This document shows positions 22,171 to 35,245 of a stretch of 64,000 bases of DNA, in pieces. A model generated the notes under the pieces. The model made no database searches. It saw nothing but the letters and a program-made list of their open reading frames with translations, and was not told the DNA's origin. How positions within the stretch are numbered: the stretch's first letter is position 1; every line of letters begins with the position of its first letter. The DNA comes from Sparassis latifolia (taxonomy: Eukaryota > Basidiomycota > Agaricomycetes > Polyporales > Sparassidaceae), in the NCBI GenBank assembly GCA_018466975.1, contig CM031561.1, positions 4,588,001 through 4,652,000 of the forward strand, in the 5' to 3' direction. The translations under genes and the position numbers were made by a program.

Positions 22171-25154
22171 GGGGATCCCAGATCGCAAAGGAACGCGGCG
22201 AGGATCACGGACGCATAGACATTCTTGGCGTACAAAACTCAATCTTTGCATCGTCCTCCGCAGCAGTCTCGTCTCGCAGGATCGTTCGGGTGGCCGTTCC
22301 CACATGCCCCGTTTGAGTGGAAGAGAAACGAGACGGGAGAAGGACGCGAAGAGGAACTGAGACCGAGCGAGGTGTATCGACAGAACATTTCGCAGGCCAG
22401 CGTGAGCTTTCGCCCCGTCGCCAGCACTGGAGTGCCGCAACTCGTATCGCAGGCGCGTCTTCGAGAACACCGCTGGCAAGATCCCTAGAGGGAAACGCAT
22501 AAACGCATAAACACATAAACGCCTGCCTCTGCGGCGCGGAGGATCACTCGCAGGGGACCAGCGCGTATCGCACGCTTCCGTCAAAGCAGCCCCAGAAACC
22601 CGCGCGCTAGCTAGCAGAAACAATTCAGCGACACCGAAAACTCAACGATCCCGGACTCGCCTGCGCAGGGTGCGAACGTTCGACAAAAGCCGCATAATGA
22701 GTGCGTCGGCATATCCAACAGCCTCCATTCGACGTCGCAACCTCGACGACAGCTTTTTGTACTTGTGTGTATCCTTCGAGCGTGCATGTCGCGCGTCTGC
22801 AGGGATCCCGCGGGCGATATCTCTGCCCGCGATGATATCCTAGAGTCGTGTTCGCAAGGCACGGGAGCGATCACCATCAGACAGTGACGTCCCCTCTTGA
22901 TACACCCGCAGCACCGCAGCCCGGCTACGATACATCGGAACCCGCCCACTTCAAGTCGACCGGGTCCTGCGCTGGACAATCGGAGCACCGAAGCAGGTTC
23001 GTCTCGCGCAGCGTCCGAGATCGGGCCACGGCGAACCAGGGGACCCGCACAGGCCGGCAACTGACCTAGCCCCCGTACTTGGAGTCGGCGGCGGCGCCGT
23101 GCAGTGACACAGAAAGGACCGGCGGCGGACCTCCCGGGGCCGAAGCAGAGGCCTAGGACACGGCGCACCCACACCAGGACGGCTCGTCGAGTTCTGCCAG
23201 CTATATGGTGTGATCCCGTCTACACTCAACCGAGGGGGCGCACCTGCGGTTGTGCAGAAGCCCGAAATGCCTCTACACCGTGTGTCGGGCGGACGGTACA
23301 CTCGGAGAGCAATTACAAGCAGAGTCGGGGCTGAAACCGTCGCGTGCTGGGACCTTCCGCGTTCATGCGCAGCAGGGAGAAGCAAGGATGGAACGGCACA
23401 TCGTGCGCCGCTGTCGCGGGGACGGCGGTGCTGGAAGGGAACGTAAATCCATGTCCGGACTGGCTGCCAGTAGGCAGTCAGACGACAGAAAGCATCTACG
23501 GGGCGGGCGGTCACCGGTCAGAGGTGAGATGTCTGTGAGGGTTAGCTGGGCATTGGGATATATGGCCGGAGAATGGATGGCGATACAGCTATACATTCCC
23601 GCGCGCGCGGACGAAGTGCCGGGGCGAAATTCGCAGGGGGAGAGAAACGGCCCCTAGGGTTATCATTTACCTGCAGCATCTGCACAGCGGCCGAATGACG
23701 AAAGCCGGCACGGGCGGTAGGAACGCACAGGAGCACCGCGTCTGGCGGCGTGCGAGCAAATGCGATATGCAGTGCAGAGCGATCGAGTCTCACAACGCGG
23801 GGAGGTAGAGACGGTATCGAGCGCCGGGTCTTGTACGTCGCGCGAGTCCGTGGCGCGATCAATCGTGAATCAGTACCGCGGCGGGAGCGTACGCCCGGAT
23901 CTGAGCGGGAGATCGCAGTGTGGCGAGGAACTGCACTGTCGCAGGCAGTGACGTGCCTTTTGGCGTTCCCGGTATTTTGGGCGCGGAGGTCACATTGGGA
24001 GTAAAAATGTTGCCAGTGGTAGATGTGACCTCGCGCGAGCTCAGCGCATGCATGCATGCAGAGCCAGCCTGTGCCACTCGCAGGGACGGACGGACTGGCT
24101 GGCTGGCACAGCGTGACGCACGAACGGGTTTTGGTCATCCTCGGACGAATTTGAGCAGGGTACCACGTGGGCGTGCGCGTTCCTCGACGATTCCTTGCTA
24201 GAGCCACGTCGAGGGCTTCGCGTCATCTTGAGAGGAATCGTCCCGCGTGGAGGGCAGATGTCCGGAAGGCTTCGAACGTAGGTCAATTTGCGGCAAATAT
24301 GACAGCATTAATGACAGAGACGAGAATTCAGTTCGTGTCACACCTCGTCATCCTAGGCGCCCAAGTACGGCCCTCTTGATTGGCGGGCGCGGGCGCTTGG
24401 AGCGAGGGGTCACGGTCTGTCACGCGTCAGGTCAGGATCTCGTCCAAGGACGAAGCTGCACTCCGCGTGTCGGACTCACCGCCTCGCGCTCCGTGTCCAC
24501 AAGGGAAAAAATTTGCAAAGGGGGCTATGTGCAAGCTGGTACGAACCCCAGAACTACTGGGAACGTGTGGCTGATGGCGGAGGAGGAAACGCGAAAAGCC
24601 CCACGGCGTGCAGGTCGAGAAAGGCAGTCATTGACGGATGCAGCCTCTGCTGTCACCATGCGGAATTTCAAAGGCTTCCTTTAATTTCCAGCTGGCCGGT
24701 TCGCCCTTTTGCCGTTGGGGGCGAAGCTGAGCCGAGAACGCGGCCGGCGAGCACGCTGTGCCGCATCGGATTTCGCTTCGCGCAGGAGATCGTCTGCCGT
24801 GCGCTGAGATCCCAGAGGAGAAGGCCCTCTATTGTGGTAGGTCCTGTCCGCGAACCAGGGTCTGGCGACCGGCGAGTTGCTGGCGCGCCCTGCAGCATGT
24901 CAAAAGCTCGGGCTGCATGGTGACAGCGGTGACAGGATCGCAGACATGGCTGGCGCCGACCGCGATGGCAGCGGGGGAGCGCTCGCCCGATGGCAGCGTC
25001 GAGCCGAGAGAGGGATCGCGGCGGCCTCTTGGAGCGTGCTGCGACGTGGGGCCAATCTTCGCGCGATCAGCTTCGCGGCACTTGGATCCTCCTGCGGGCC
25101 ATCTCCGAGCGCGCCTGTGCACGCTCTGCGATCCTCCGCTGTTCGTTTTCCAAC

Positions 25155-25160
25155 TATAAA
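25155..25160 (+). promoter_or_regulatory. TATA box and C+T-rich leader of RRM gene
   Basis: TATAAA lies 307 bp before the ATG at 25462. The stretch in between is strongly pyrimidine-rich (for example CCCTTTCTCTCTCTCCTC), as expected for a fungal transcription start region and 5' leader. Confidence 0.45.
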
Positions 25161-25461
25161 GCTCGCCCAGGCCTCTCCCCGGCCCTTTCTCTCTCTCCTC
25201 TTCCCACCTCCACAATATCTCCCCGTGAATTCACCCGCTATCCACTACCGCTATCTTATTGCACGTCCAGCAGCGTTACACCCGAGTCTCTACGTCTCTT
25301 TATTCTCCCAGAAAGTTCTCCAACAGCTACCGAAAAGCTCTCCAGCCCGCTATCGCTTCGCACTCCTACTCTGATATCCACCCGCTATCGTCTCGCCGCG
25401 CTCTTCCTTTATTTCCTCTCTCTTTCCGTCTTCCGAATTATCAGCTAGACCAACAACGAAC

Positions 25462-28400
25462 ATGCAGCCCTCGAATAATAACAACACGCAACAGCCCCAG
25501 CTGCCACACCAGCACTCCCCCAAACGCTCGTCCCCGCTCTCCACCGCCCAGCCACTCACCTGCGACACCACCACCGCCCGCACCCCGCCGCCCGCACCCG
25601 CCACCCCGCCGCTCGCCCACACCGCGCCCCCGAACCCGCTCACCCCCCCGGACTCCTCGTCCCGCTCCTCCGCGTCCGCCGACCCGCCGGCAGAGTCCCC
25701 GCTCCCGTCTCTCGCCTTGCCCGCCGCTGTCACGAGCACGCTGAGCGTGTCGGCGCCGCAGTTCCACAGCAAGCTCGACGCGCCAATCGACATACACCAG
25801 CTCGCGCCGCGCCTCGCACTCGCAGCCGAGGGCGCGGCCGTCGACGCCTCTGTCGCTTCCCCTGCCGCCCCCGCCGCCGTCTCAGTGGCCGCATCGCCTG
25901 CCGCACCCGACTTTGGCCACCGCTCGCCTGCCGCGGCTGGCCCCGACGCGCATGGTGCGCCTGTTCGCTTCTGCTCGTCTGACGCGTCGCTGACTTGGTT
26001 GTGGCCACAGCCCCGCAGAAGACGCACCCGTCCGCGGCAGCGCCCGAGTTCGTGCCGTCGGCGGCAGCGCCGCGCCCGCCGCAGGAATTGCGGACGCCGA
26101 ACGTGTACATCAACGGGCTCCCGCCGAGCTTCCCCGAGGACCAGCTGTACGCGATGACGCGCGAGTTTGGGACCGTGCTCAGCGTGCGGACGTTTACGCG
26201 CCATGTGAGCGACAAGCCGTCGTGAGTGCTTGTTTTTGCCGTTGCGAGCGGATGGGTTTGTGGTCTGGGTTGGACCGTGCGGTTGGGGTTGAGGAGCGGC
26301 TTGTTTGTCTTTTCGGTCTTTTTTTGTGATTTTTTTTTTGGCAAGTTGTTGGCCACACGCGCCAAGTCGTTGTCGCGGCCACTCTATGCTGCGTTGGTCA
26401 CGTAGACCGTGGTCGTCGTCTGTTGGGCTCGTTCTGCATGTCTTCTGGATTTTTTCAAGTGCCGCCGAGTCCTTTGTGCCGGGTGAGCTGTGGCGCCGCC
26501 TGCTGCATCTGGCCATTCGGGGCCGTGCGAAACTGCGCACCTTTGCCACGGTGTTGCGAGTGGCTGTGTGTGGCCTGCTTGTCCGTCCTCCGTATATCTG
26601 TACTCTGGGCCGGCGGGTGGTTCTGGATTTGTGTCCTTTTTGTGGTTTGCGGCGGTGTGATGCGGAAGTCGGGCGGTTGAGTATGTACCCATCGTTGGTG
26701 GTCGTATGATTATTGTTTAGGGCTTGGTTACGTTTGCTGTGCGTGCCGTGGTCTTGACGATCGGGTGGCCTCGTCTGGATTTTTTGTTTATGAAATGTTG
26801 CTGTCGTGTTTGATGTATTGTGCAGCATTTGGGGTTGTGGGTGGCCATGTATTTTTCATCGTATAGACTGGGTGACCTGGTTTTGTGGCCCTACTTTCGG
26901 TATACTTGGTGACTACGCGTGCCATTTTTGTTTCACCCATTCTCCCTCCCACAAACACCGCTGATAGTCCTTCTCTTGACTCCCACAGAGGATATGGATT
27001 CGTCCTGTATGTCCCCGCCTTCGTGCTGCTCTCGAGAGGTGCGATTCTGATGCATTTATGCAGGTTTGATAGCGTCGACGCGGCGGAGCGGTGCATTGAG
27101 ACTTTGAAGAAGTATCGGAATTTGCATCCGTCGTTTTCGAAGGTGCGTTCTCTGAACTGCCCGTGGATGGGCTTTGTCTTGATTTTGGCTTTCTTTTGTT
27201 CCCCACATCGACCGACTTTTACCTCTCCTCTCCTGACAACGCCGACACTCTGACCACCAGCAAATCCACAAAATCCCCGGCACGCCATATGCCTCTCTGG
27301 GCGACGCGGCGGGAGAAGGCGCTCCGGCTACTAGGCCGACGGACTCGTTCAAGGCACGGATGGAGCAGCTGCAGGACATGACGTCGACGAACCTGTATAT
27401 GGAAGGCTTGCCGCTGAGCATTGACGAACCGACGCTCTCTGCGCTGGTGCGGCCGTATCGAATTATGAGCAGCCGCTTTTTTCAGACGCGATTGAGCAGT
27501 CCGCCGAGGATTATTGCATTTGTGAGGCGAGTTCGCGGTATTTTGGGTCGGTTGTTGGGGAGCGCTGATGGTCGAGTTCGTTTGTGCAGATTGGAGACGC
27601 GGGTGGCCGCGGAGGAGATCATTGAGCGCCTGCATGGCCGCATGGTGCGCGGGTGGCAGGATACGGGGTGCAGGATTTCGGTTCGGTTCGCGGACACGAG
27701 CGAGCAGCGGGAGTTGAGGGTATGTCTGTTTTTTTTTTCGCGCCTTTTTCTTGGTTGGCTGCGTGGCGCTTGTGGTGCGGAACTCGTTGGCGTGCCGGGC
27801 TGTCATCAAGACTGCGAGCGCTTTTGCAGATCTGGTGTGGCTCGAGATGTGGACAAGTTCCTGCGCCACCGTCATATATCTAGCGAACGTAAATCGATCT
27901 GACACCTGTTTGTTCTATAGCGCATGGAACGCTGCACTCCCGAAGACGAACAGTCCCCGGCTCGAATTACTATGGCGCAGGCCGCGCTCCTCAACTTGAA
28001 GGGCACTCAGCTCCATCCTGACTCGCCTGCCTCGCCGTCATTCGGCTCGTTCCCCGACGTGAATACCGGCGTTGGACTGGCGTCTGACGGGTATACGCTC
28101 GGGCAGACGGCCGGCTCGGTTCCTCCGCTATCGCGTGTCAACGAAGCGCTTCAGTTCCAGCAGCGCCAACAGCTCTTGAGACAGTCGATCGACGATCTGC
28201 AGGACCCTGCGATGGCCCTAGACGCGTACGGCGATTTCAGTGCCAACGGCGCCTTCATCGGCCAAGGTGAGCAACATAAGTATTTTAAAGGAGTTACTTA
28301 TATGTTGAATGACCTGATTCATTTCAGGTCTTCGCAATGGGCAAAATATCTCTGACGAGGATCTGCTCCGACTCGACGCCGAGGCAGAACTGCAGGCCGT

Positions 28401-29522
28401 GATGGGCGCGGGTATGTTGGATATGTCGGGCATGGTGAAACGTGCCGACGATGGGTATACGCCGATGGAGCGGCTGATCTTGCAAGCGCACGCTCAAAGG
28501 CAACAGACGCAGCTTCTCAACGCCCAGCGAGAGCGTCTCGCCGCCCAAGTGCAGCCTCGTGGGCTCTCCGATTTGAGGTCTTCGTCGAACGCGACGAACA
28601 AAGGCGGTTCCGGAGCGCCTGGGTTCGCGACTGCGCTGGAAGTGCACCGACGCCTCCTGGACGTTTTGCCTTCCATGTCTGAGGACGATTTCCATGCGAG
28701 CGCTGCGGGGGCTCGTCAGGCGTTCGCGCACTTGACTGGAGGTAGAGACGTTGGCGCTGGCCGGAGTGGCCTTGACCGCGTAGCCATCGAGCAGTCCCCG
28801 GGCTAGCCCGTGACTTCGACCAGCTCTCGCTTTCTCAGCAGCAGCAGCAGCATCAGCGGTACCAGACGCACGCTTCGCAGGCGCGGGCGGAGGCGGAGGC
28901 GCAAGCTCAGGCCCTTCACACCCGTTCGACTACCCTTCCCTCCCGCTACCTCAGCAATCGCGACGGCTTCCCGAGTTCTCTCCGTCGCTCGGTTTACAGC
29001 AACAATTCTAGCACGATTAGCAATAACAACGAAAGCAACATGAACATGAACCGCCACGCCAACAGCAGTAACAACATTATTGGCCATCTCAGCAAGCAAT
29101 CGCAGTACACTAGCACGAACGCCCTGCGCAACAACAACAATGACAGCATCAGCATTAGCAACATCGCGCCCCGCGACGGGGGCAGGATTATCGGCCAGAA
29201 CGTGAACAACTTATTCAGCAGCAAGAACAATGTCAACATCCGTAACACTCGCGTCGGCGGCACGCACACCAACAAACTCGGCACCATTCCGTTGCGCCAC
29301 TCGTCTCATGAGGCGGATGACGAGGACGGTGGTTCGCCGCTGCTGCTCTCGCCCGCGCTCACGTACTCGGCGCGCACGCCGGCGTCGATGAGCCCCGCCA
29401 CGCCGTTCTCTGGGTTTTTCCCGAATAATGGGGAGACGTTTGAGGGCCCCGCTATGGGCGAGATCGGCGGAGGAAATTCGAAGGGGGAGGTGCTTCTGGA
29501 CGAGAAGATCGCGCGCCAGTGA
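25462..29522 (+). CDS. Two-RRM RNA-binding protein (RBMS/MSSP-like)
   Basis: Nine exons join in phase to 894 codons: 25462-25954, 26011-26221, 26989-27006, 27064-27142, 27261-27526, 27590-27719, 27921-28266, 28328-28741 and 28795-29522. The N-terminal 200 residues are Pro/Ala/Ser-rich. RRM1 has RNP2 NVYINGLP and RNP1 GYGFVLF, followed by VDAAERCIETLKKY. RRM2 has NLYMEGLP and IIAFVRLE, then AAEEIIERLHGRMVRGW. The C-terminal half is low complexity, with a Gln run (SQQQQQHQ) and Asn/Ser-rich stretches. The tandem RRM pattern resembles RBMS/MSSP-type single-strand nucleic-acid binders, so mRNA control is the expected role. Exon 3 is an 18-nt microexon carrying RNP1. The 767-nt second intron is unusually long. 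The intron at 27527-27589 has a GC donor (AG|GCGAGT). The intron at 28742-28794 is needed to avoid a stop at 28804. Confidence 0.88.
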
Positions 29523-31302
29523 TGGTGCGGTTAATCCTTCCGGGGCTGAGTTTTGCCCCTCGCTCGGATTGTGCATGTGCCAGTGAACGTTGGCCTCTCT
29601 CGTGTAACCGTGTACGACGTACGTAGAAACAGCACAGCGACTTTGTACAAATATTGTAATTGTTCCGTTTACGAAGATATGAAGGATTCGAAGAGTGGAC
29701 AGGTTTTTTTCTTCCGTTCTTGTTGTTCTTTCAAGCTGTGGAATCTTCTTTGTACTGTCGGATTTGGTATAGTCGCGCGCCGAGTTGTTGGGAAAGCACC
29801 CATCTGGGTTCTTACTTAAAATCTGGTTCTTCTGCTGGACCAGTGCGGACCGAGCGGCCACGGTGCTTCTTTCTATTGCTCGCACTTGGTTAGCTTGACC
29901 AGCGGGTACACGGTCAGATCTCTGCGGCACCAAAATGGGGCCGTGGAGCGGAGGCCCCGTACCAGGCTGTGCCACAGCCCATTACTATCCTTTTCGTCTA
30001 ATGATTTTACGGTATTTTATAAAAACCCTTATACAATGCTTGTAATTGTTGTCAATTCAGCCGCGTAGACAGGCCCGTGACAGCCCGTGTGCAGCCCCAT
30101 TTCAGGGCTTGTAGTCAGACACCAAAACAACCCTAGACTGCCATGTCATTATGGGGCCGTAGCAGCCCAGAATATGGCTGAGGAAGGACCAGTCCGATGC
30201 TTCGTCTGGGGCTCACAAATGACCAACCAGTTAAAAAATCTCATTTTCATACCAAAAAACTGTATACCGCAAAATTATTGATTTTTTGTATGGACTTCGA
30301 TACATGCTACGCTATTTAGCAATGAATATTGAACGGAAGAAATTTGGCCCCACTCTGACTGGTAACCCTCCTGCCACGCCGTTCTAGTGTATGCCCTCCA
30401 CCCTGCACCAATCACAAACAACCTGTAAGCTCAATGTCAGAGTTAGCAATGAATATTGAACGGAAGAAAATCATACTGACCTACCATGCGACAGAGCAAC
30501 CAGCTCCTCTCAATGCAAATGTAGGCGGCGTGTGACGGGAACATGTTGCCAAGCCTGAGATCAACTAGGAGAGGATCCGAGATGATGGCGGGAGCCGCAG
30601 GTTGTCACCAGATGATCATGGTGAGGACGAAGAGGGAGTGAGACGAGCGCACGAAGCAGAGCACAGCAGAATCTTGATGAACCCTTCGGAGTTTGAATCT
30701 ACTTAGAGATTTTCTGAGTCGCAACTTGTACAAGTAATCTGCAGAGTTAGAAACAGGACCGGGATATGCTCTAGCAAGGGCCGGACGGGGGTTGTATAAG
30801 CGTCGTTTCGGTATCCCACAACCGGTGTCTAACTGGTGCCGCTGTCAAAGCAACAATGTCAGGCTGGATGCGAACGCCTCAGCCACCCTCTCACAGCCCA
30901 GGAATCCACCTGTTCAAAGCCCCATTACAGCCTTGGAAATCCGGTCCGATCTCAGGCCTCGTGAAAATTCCTGAAGCGGCATCACACGAGGGCTGTATTT
31001 CGGTACATATTTCCGTCTTTTCTACCCTTTTCGTCTAATGATTTTCTGGTGCTTTACTGTTTTGGCCGTGTATGTATGCTGATCGTTCATTTTTTTTGGC
31101 TGAACCTCATCAGGAAAAACCTCCTGTGCTAATATGGTGACAAAAGTCAGAATTTGTCCGAATTCTCGGTATTAGGATCATTATATTTATTAGTGCGATA
31201 CCGCCGAATAATGCTACATCGGCTGGTCCCCCTTGGTCTGCCAAAATCATCTGTACTTATTCACACTTATTTGACATCATTTGGCACGAGTTTGGTCAGA
31301 TT
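29523..31302. other. Intergenic, start of transposon-rich region
   Basis: 3' end of the RRM gene followed by non-coding DNA. A 25-bp direct repeat, AGCAATGAATATTGAACGGA..., occurs at about 30318 and 30445. CCTTTTCGTCTAATGATTTT occurs at about 29989 and 31025, and CATCAGGAAAAACC near 31107 looks like a lone MITE end. No gene is seen. Confidence 0.45.
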
Positions 31303-31794
31303 CAAGCAGGTACACCACTTTTCCTTAAAGACCTTTCGCTCTGAAAACCCTTATTTAAGGCTATAAGTTCTCAAATAAGTCTCAATAAGTTGGATTTCAG
31401 GCACTTAATGTAATACTGTACCATTTCAATCTATTCGACAACCAGTGTGACACGTGACAGCCTGGTACCAATTCGACAGTTAGACAACTCGGCCGGCCAG
31501 GTGTGACCGGCCGAAAATCTCGACATTTTCCAGCCTTTTTAAGGCTATTTTGGCCATGTTCGTGGCCCTTCTGGGCGGTGACATGCAAAGACCTTCCGAC
31601 ACTGCCACTGGTGACGTGTGACAGCAGCCGAATTTCGACACAACAGAAGTGCCTGTGATGCGTGACATGTCGAATAGATCGAAATGGTACAGTATGGCTT
31701 ATGCCCTTTTTGTCCTTATTTCCTTAAATAAGAACTATAAGTCTGTTTAAGGCAGTTAAGTGTCTTCTTAAGAGAAAGTTGGGTTTTCCTGATG
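31303..31794 (-). mobile_element. CATCAGG-type MITE, copy 1 (interrupted)
   Basis: Its right end GTTGGGTTTTCCTGATG and body are the near-exact reverse complement of the copy at 48497-48710. The left end is degraded (CAGGTACACCACTTTTCC). It is split by the 277-bp element at 31416-31692; without that insert it would be about 215 bp, like its relatives. Confidence 0.85.
31416..31692. mobile_element. Nested MITE with TA target duplication
   Basis: 277 bp bounded by inverted ends CTGTACCATTTC(A/G)ATCTA and flanked on both sides by TA (31414-31415, 31693-31694). The uninterrupted relative at 48497-48710 has a single TA at this point, so insertion and duplication can be read directly. TA duplication is typical of Tc1/mariner-driven MITEs. 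There is no coding capacity. Confidence 0.9.
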
Positions 31795-32296
31795 TATATA
31801 ACAGTTCCATTTTATGCACACCAAGGCAGTAGAAGAAACAAGATATATTGACACAAGAGTATAGGTACGTGTACACAAGCTAGTAACTGTGATAGAACGG
31901 TCCTCTCCTTTACCGGAGCTGTCAAGGTAGCGAAGGAATCACAAAGTCTGGCAAGTGGCCACACTGGCATCAGATATGAGAATCACATGAAAGCGGCTGA
32001 CTACATACCTCATCACGAATGGGCACAGGATGTGTTGGATGACACGGAGTATTCACAGTCATGCTCAGATGTCCGGAGGAATATCTGTAAATAGAAGGTG
32101 AGCTGCCTGAGACATAACAAAGCGAGAGGAAACCATGTACCAATGCTGCACACTCTACTGCCAATGTTAGCCTTCTCTGACAAGATTGATCAGTCTGTGT
32201 CTGTGTTATCTTATGCACATACAATTATACATTCACCGAATTAAAGCTACATAGGGACAGAAGGACTCAGGTGGTCGTAATAAGCAGAATAGCAGG
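31795..32296. other. Non-coding spacer
   Basis: AT-rich sequence between two repeat structures with no coding frame or RNA gene that I can support. Confidence 0.4.
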
Positions 32297-33389
32297 GCTA
32301 AGAGTCAACACCGGTGTGACAGCTGTGGTTCCCACTTTTGTATAACAATGGCCCAGGTAACAGGGCAATGTGTTGTTCACTACTCACCAGTTATTGTTAA
32401 CAACAGTCTGAGAGGATTGTAATACAATAACAACTTGTACAAAACAACTTGCACTCGCCAGGCTTGAACCCTGGTCTTCCGGATACATGATTACATAAGC
32501 ACATGCCATGTATTTCTCTCAGCCTCAGTTTTATATAAGGCTACTGCCTTTTCTAATATACATATTAGAATCTTTTGTAGTGGTTACTGTATCCTGTTGT
32601 TACCATTGCTTCTAATAGTTATTTGCCTACATTTTTCTATAGCAAGAGCCCTTCGGGCAAACCTGGCCATGAAGTGACAGGATGTAATTTAAGCTTCACA
32701 TCCTTTATAAAGGGGCTTATTCTGAATATGCTAATACTATAAAAAACATTTTGTATGTCACATAAACTTTTATTATTGTTCATACAACACAATAAGCTTG
32801 GTGACTTTATCTGAATTGTTCCAAAACTTACAGTAGTCATAGCTAAAAATTAGGTCCTGCTCATTGTTATTAACAGTGCTGATACCTGTCAGCTCATCCT
32901 GAAACCTCTCCTTGCATGTTATAGTGACTGAGTCAGTATTTTCAAATTAATATACTATCTGTGGACAGCAGCTACTCTCCAATGTCTAGAGGCCATGTTC
33001 TTTCTACTTGTCTGTCTTTTTCTGAGACTCAGGATTTAAAACTGCATGATTCTCATGGTGATGTCGTGCGTTACTTGGGAAAGAAACAATCATTTATTAG
33101 CTGTTAATACTAAACAACTAAATAAACTAGTTGTAGAGAGGAGTGTGCTAATGGACTAGTGCTCCAAATTATACTGGGTGTAGCGGTAGTTATCATTCCT
33201 CGGCCAGAGAGTTTGTACAAAAATAACTGTGCTACAACTAATATTCTAACTTACAGTGTACTTGCTTGTGCTAGTTTTCTTATACTAGCTTCAATTGCTT
33301 GTTCAGATTGTAGTTGAATCTATTCTTCAAAAGATTGTTAGTAAGACCTGATAGTATTTTTCTTATCTTGTCTGAATATTAAATCTTGC

Positions 33390-33605
33390 TTTAGTTTCCT
33401 TTTCCTTAAGAGGGCACTTAAATGACTTAAATAGACTTATGGTTCTTATTTAAGGACATAAGGACAAAAAGGGCCTAAGCTATATTCCCTGAGCGTCTGA
33501 AATTTGACTTATTGAGATTTATTTAGACTTATTTGACCTGAAATAAGAGTTTTCAGACCCAAAAGTCTAAATAAGTCCCTAAGGAAAAGTTGGGTTTTCC
33601 TGATG
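33390..33605 (-). mobile_element. CATCAGG-type MITE, copy 2
   Basis: Ends AAAAGTTGGGTTTTCCTGATG at 33605 and contains the family blocks CTTATTTAAGGACATAAGGA, AAAAAGGGC and GACTTATT. The left end is diverged. Confidence 0.7.
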
Positions 33606-35156
33606 TACAAACACGAAAGCATGGCATAAGTACTTGATCGACAAACCCTAACCCTTTTCAGCTTGCGTGCTCACTCAACACTCAGAAATTTCAACAAATG
33701 GTGGCCTAAATGAGCACGCGCAGAGGGCACTGGGCTCAGAACTATCAAAGGTATATGTTTCTATTGTTCTCACGGCAGAAACTAACTACTAACTACGTCT
33801 TGTCATTGTATGTTACAGGCAGCATGTGCACAATTCCCGGTGTACACTGTTTCTGACTTGAGCACACAATCTTTGAACATAAATATGGTGGGTAACTGGA
33901 TGTCATGCATCAAGTCTATATGGTGCGACTGCATTCATTTAGCGGATGGGCACTGATGTTAGAGGGCTCAAGTTGTAGCCTCTGGTACGTTATAATTTCA
34001 TTTTCTAACTTGTTCGTATTCTATTGCCATCTTTTACATTCCAGACTCCCATAACATGCAGTCACTTGGGAATTCCTCAACATTTCATTTGCATGGACTT
34101 TAAAGCATGCACAGTGTATTTAATTTGTTGACGGGATCATATTTTGACAACAAGTATATTCTCAGGGTTGCTATTCAGGCATTGAAGTTTGTTGTGTGGA
34201 CATTATAGGGCACACATGCTATTTAAGGTTAGTTGTAGCAACAATCGCATCTCCGAGAAGTCGTGAGCCCTCGAGGTGAGTCACATCTATTTATTTATTT
34301 GTCTTACAAGCTAGCATCTTGATTTTACAGCAGTTGTCCTCTCACTCATCTTCAGGTGTGTTAGTAGCTCAGGTAAGAGTGCACAAGTATGGGGAACTTC
34401 ACATCTAGGGCTTAGTATATCGTTATCTTCTTACAAACTTCTTGGCTTCTAGATTCATTCCACATAAGGATCTTGGATGAATTAATCACCAGGGTGGATG
34501 TTTTCATGTTCATGAAGGCTGATCTTCAACATCATGATGCCATGTCCTTTAAGAGTGTAAAAGTCTGTATATGATCTGGATCATGATGATCACTGAACAG
34601 TCTGTGGAGATTGCGGTATGTTGTGGAGCTTTTTCAGCCAGCAGTACATCATGGGTGTACAAATAGTGCACGTATTTAAATCTGAGTACCAGAGTGTGAG
34701 GACAAGAACAAAACTGAGTGCGATGAGAGTGCGACTGACACATCCAATATGTGAACACAACAGACACATTATAGCTGACAAGTCGGTGCATCAGAGCTAT
34801 GGTCATGTATGTGACATCATATGATCAAACTCCATATATGGAAACATGTTCTCACAGAAAAGTGGTAATACGTGAATCAAGACCTGGAGCACTTCGTGTC
34901 CAGGAATTTATTTCACCCTTCTAATAGCTTTATTATATCTACAAAATTTGATATTACAGTTTTACTATTATTTGAATATTTACTGAACTAAAAAGGAAAT
35001 GCTTAATATTAGGCACTCAAAGACTTATTAACAGAGACATCAATCACTGTCAGAAGCAACAGTAACAACAGAATATAGTAGCCATTACAAAAGATTCTGA
35101 TATGTATATTAGAGAAGGCAGTAGCCTTATATAGAATTGAGGCTAAAAGAAATACA

Positions 35157-35245
35157 TGGCCTAATAGAGCAGTTGGTAAATTGTGTGTGCAGCATGTGCT
35201 TATATAATTATGTATCCGGAAGACCAGGGTTTAAGCCTGGCTGAG
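35157..35245 (+). other. tRNA-like sequence with pol III A and B boxes
   Basis: GGCCTAATAGAGCAGTTGG (A-box-like) and CAGGGTTTAAGCCTGGC (B-box-like) are about 65 bp apart. An inverted relative sits at 32460-32530. The start ATGGCCTAAT is shared with the core at 20281, so the three may belong to one tRNA-derived family. Confidence 0.5.

Larger units (their letters stand above)
20581..25461. other. Long GC-rich non-coding region upstream of RRM gene
   Basis: About 4.9 kb with many random open frames on both strands, caused by high GC and few stops; none shows a domain, membrane span or repeat that persuades me. It contains the tandem duplication at 21450-22170. The right end holds a TATA box (25155) and a 300-bp C+T-rich leader of the RNA-binding protein gene. 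Long promoters of this kind are common for regulatory genes in mushrooms; unannotated non-coding transcripts are possible. Confidence 0.4.

Noticed and set aside
22611..25159. Long overlapping open frames on both strands upstream of the RRM gene (up to about 220 codons)
   Set aside because: They arise from GC-rich sequence with few stop codons, overlap each other, and show no domain, signal peptide, membrane span or splice pattern.
25350..26828. 492-codon minus-strand frame opposite the RRM gene
   Set aside because: It is the antisense shadow of the GC-rich, Pro/Ala-rich first exons and lacks any domain.
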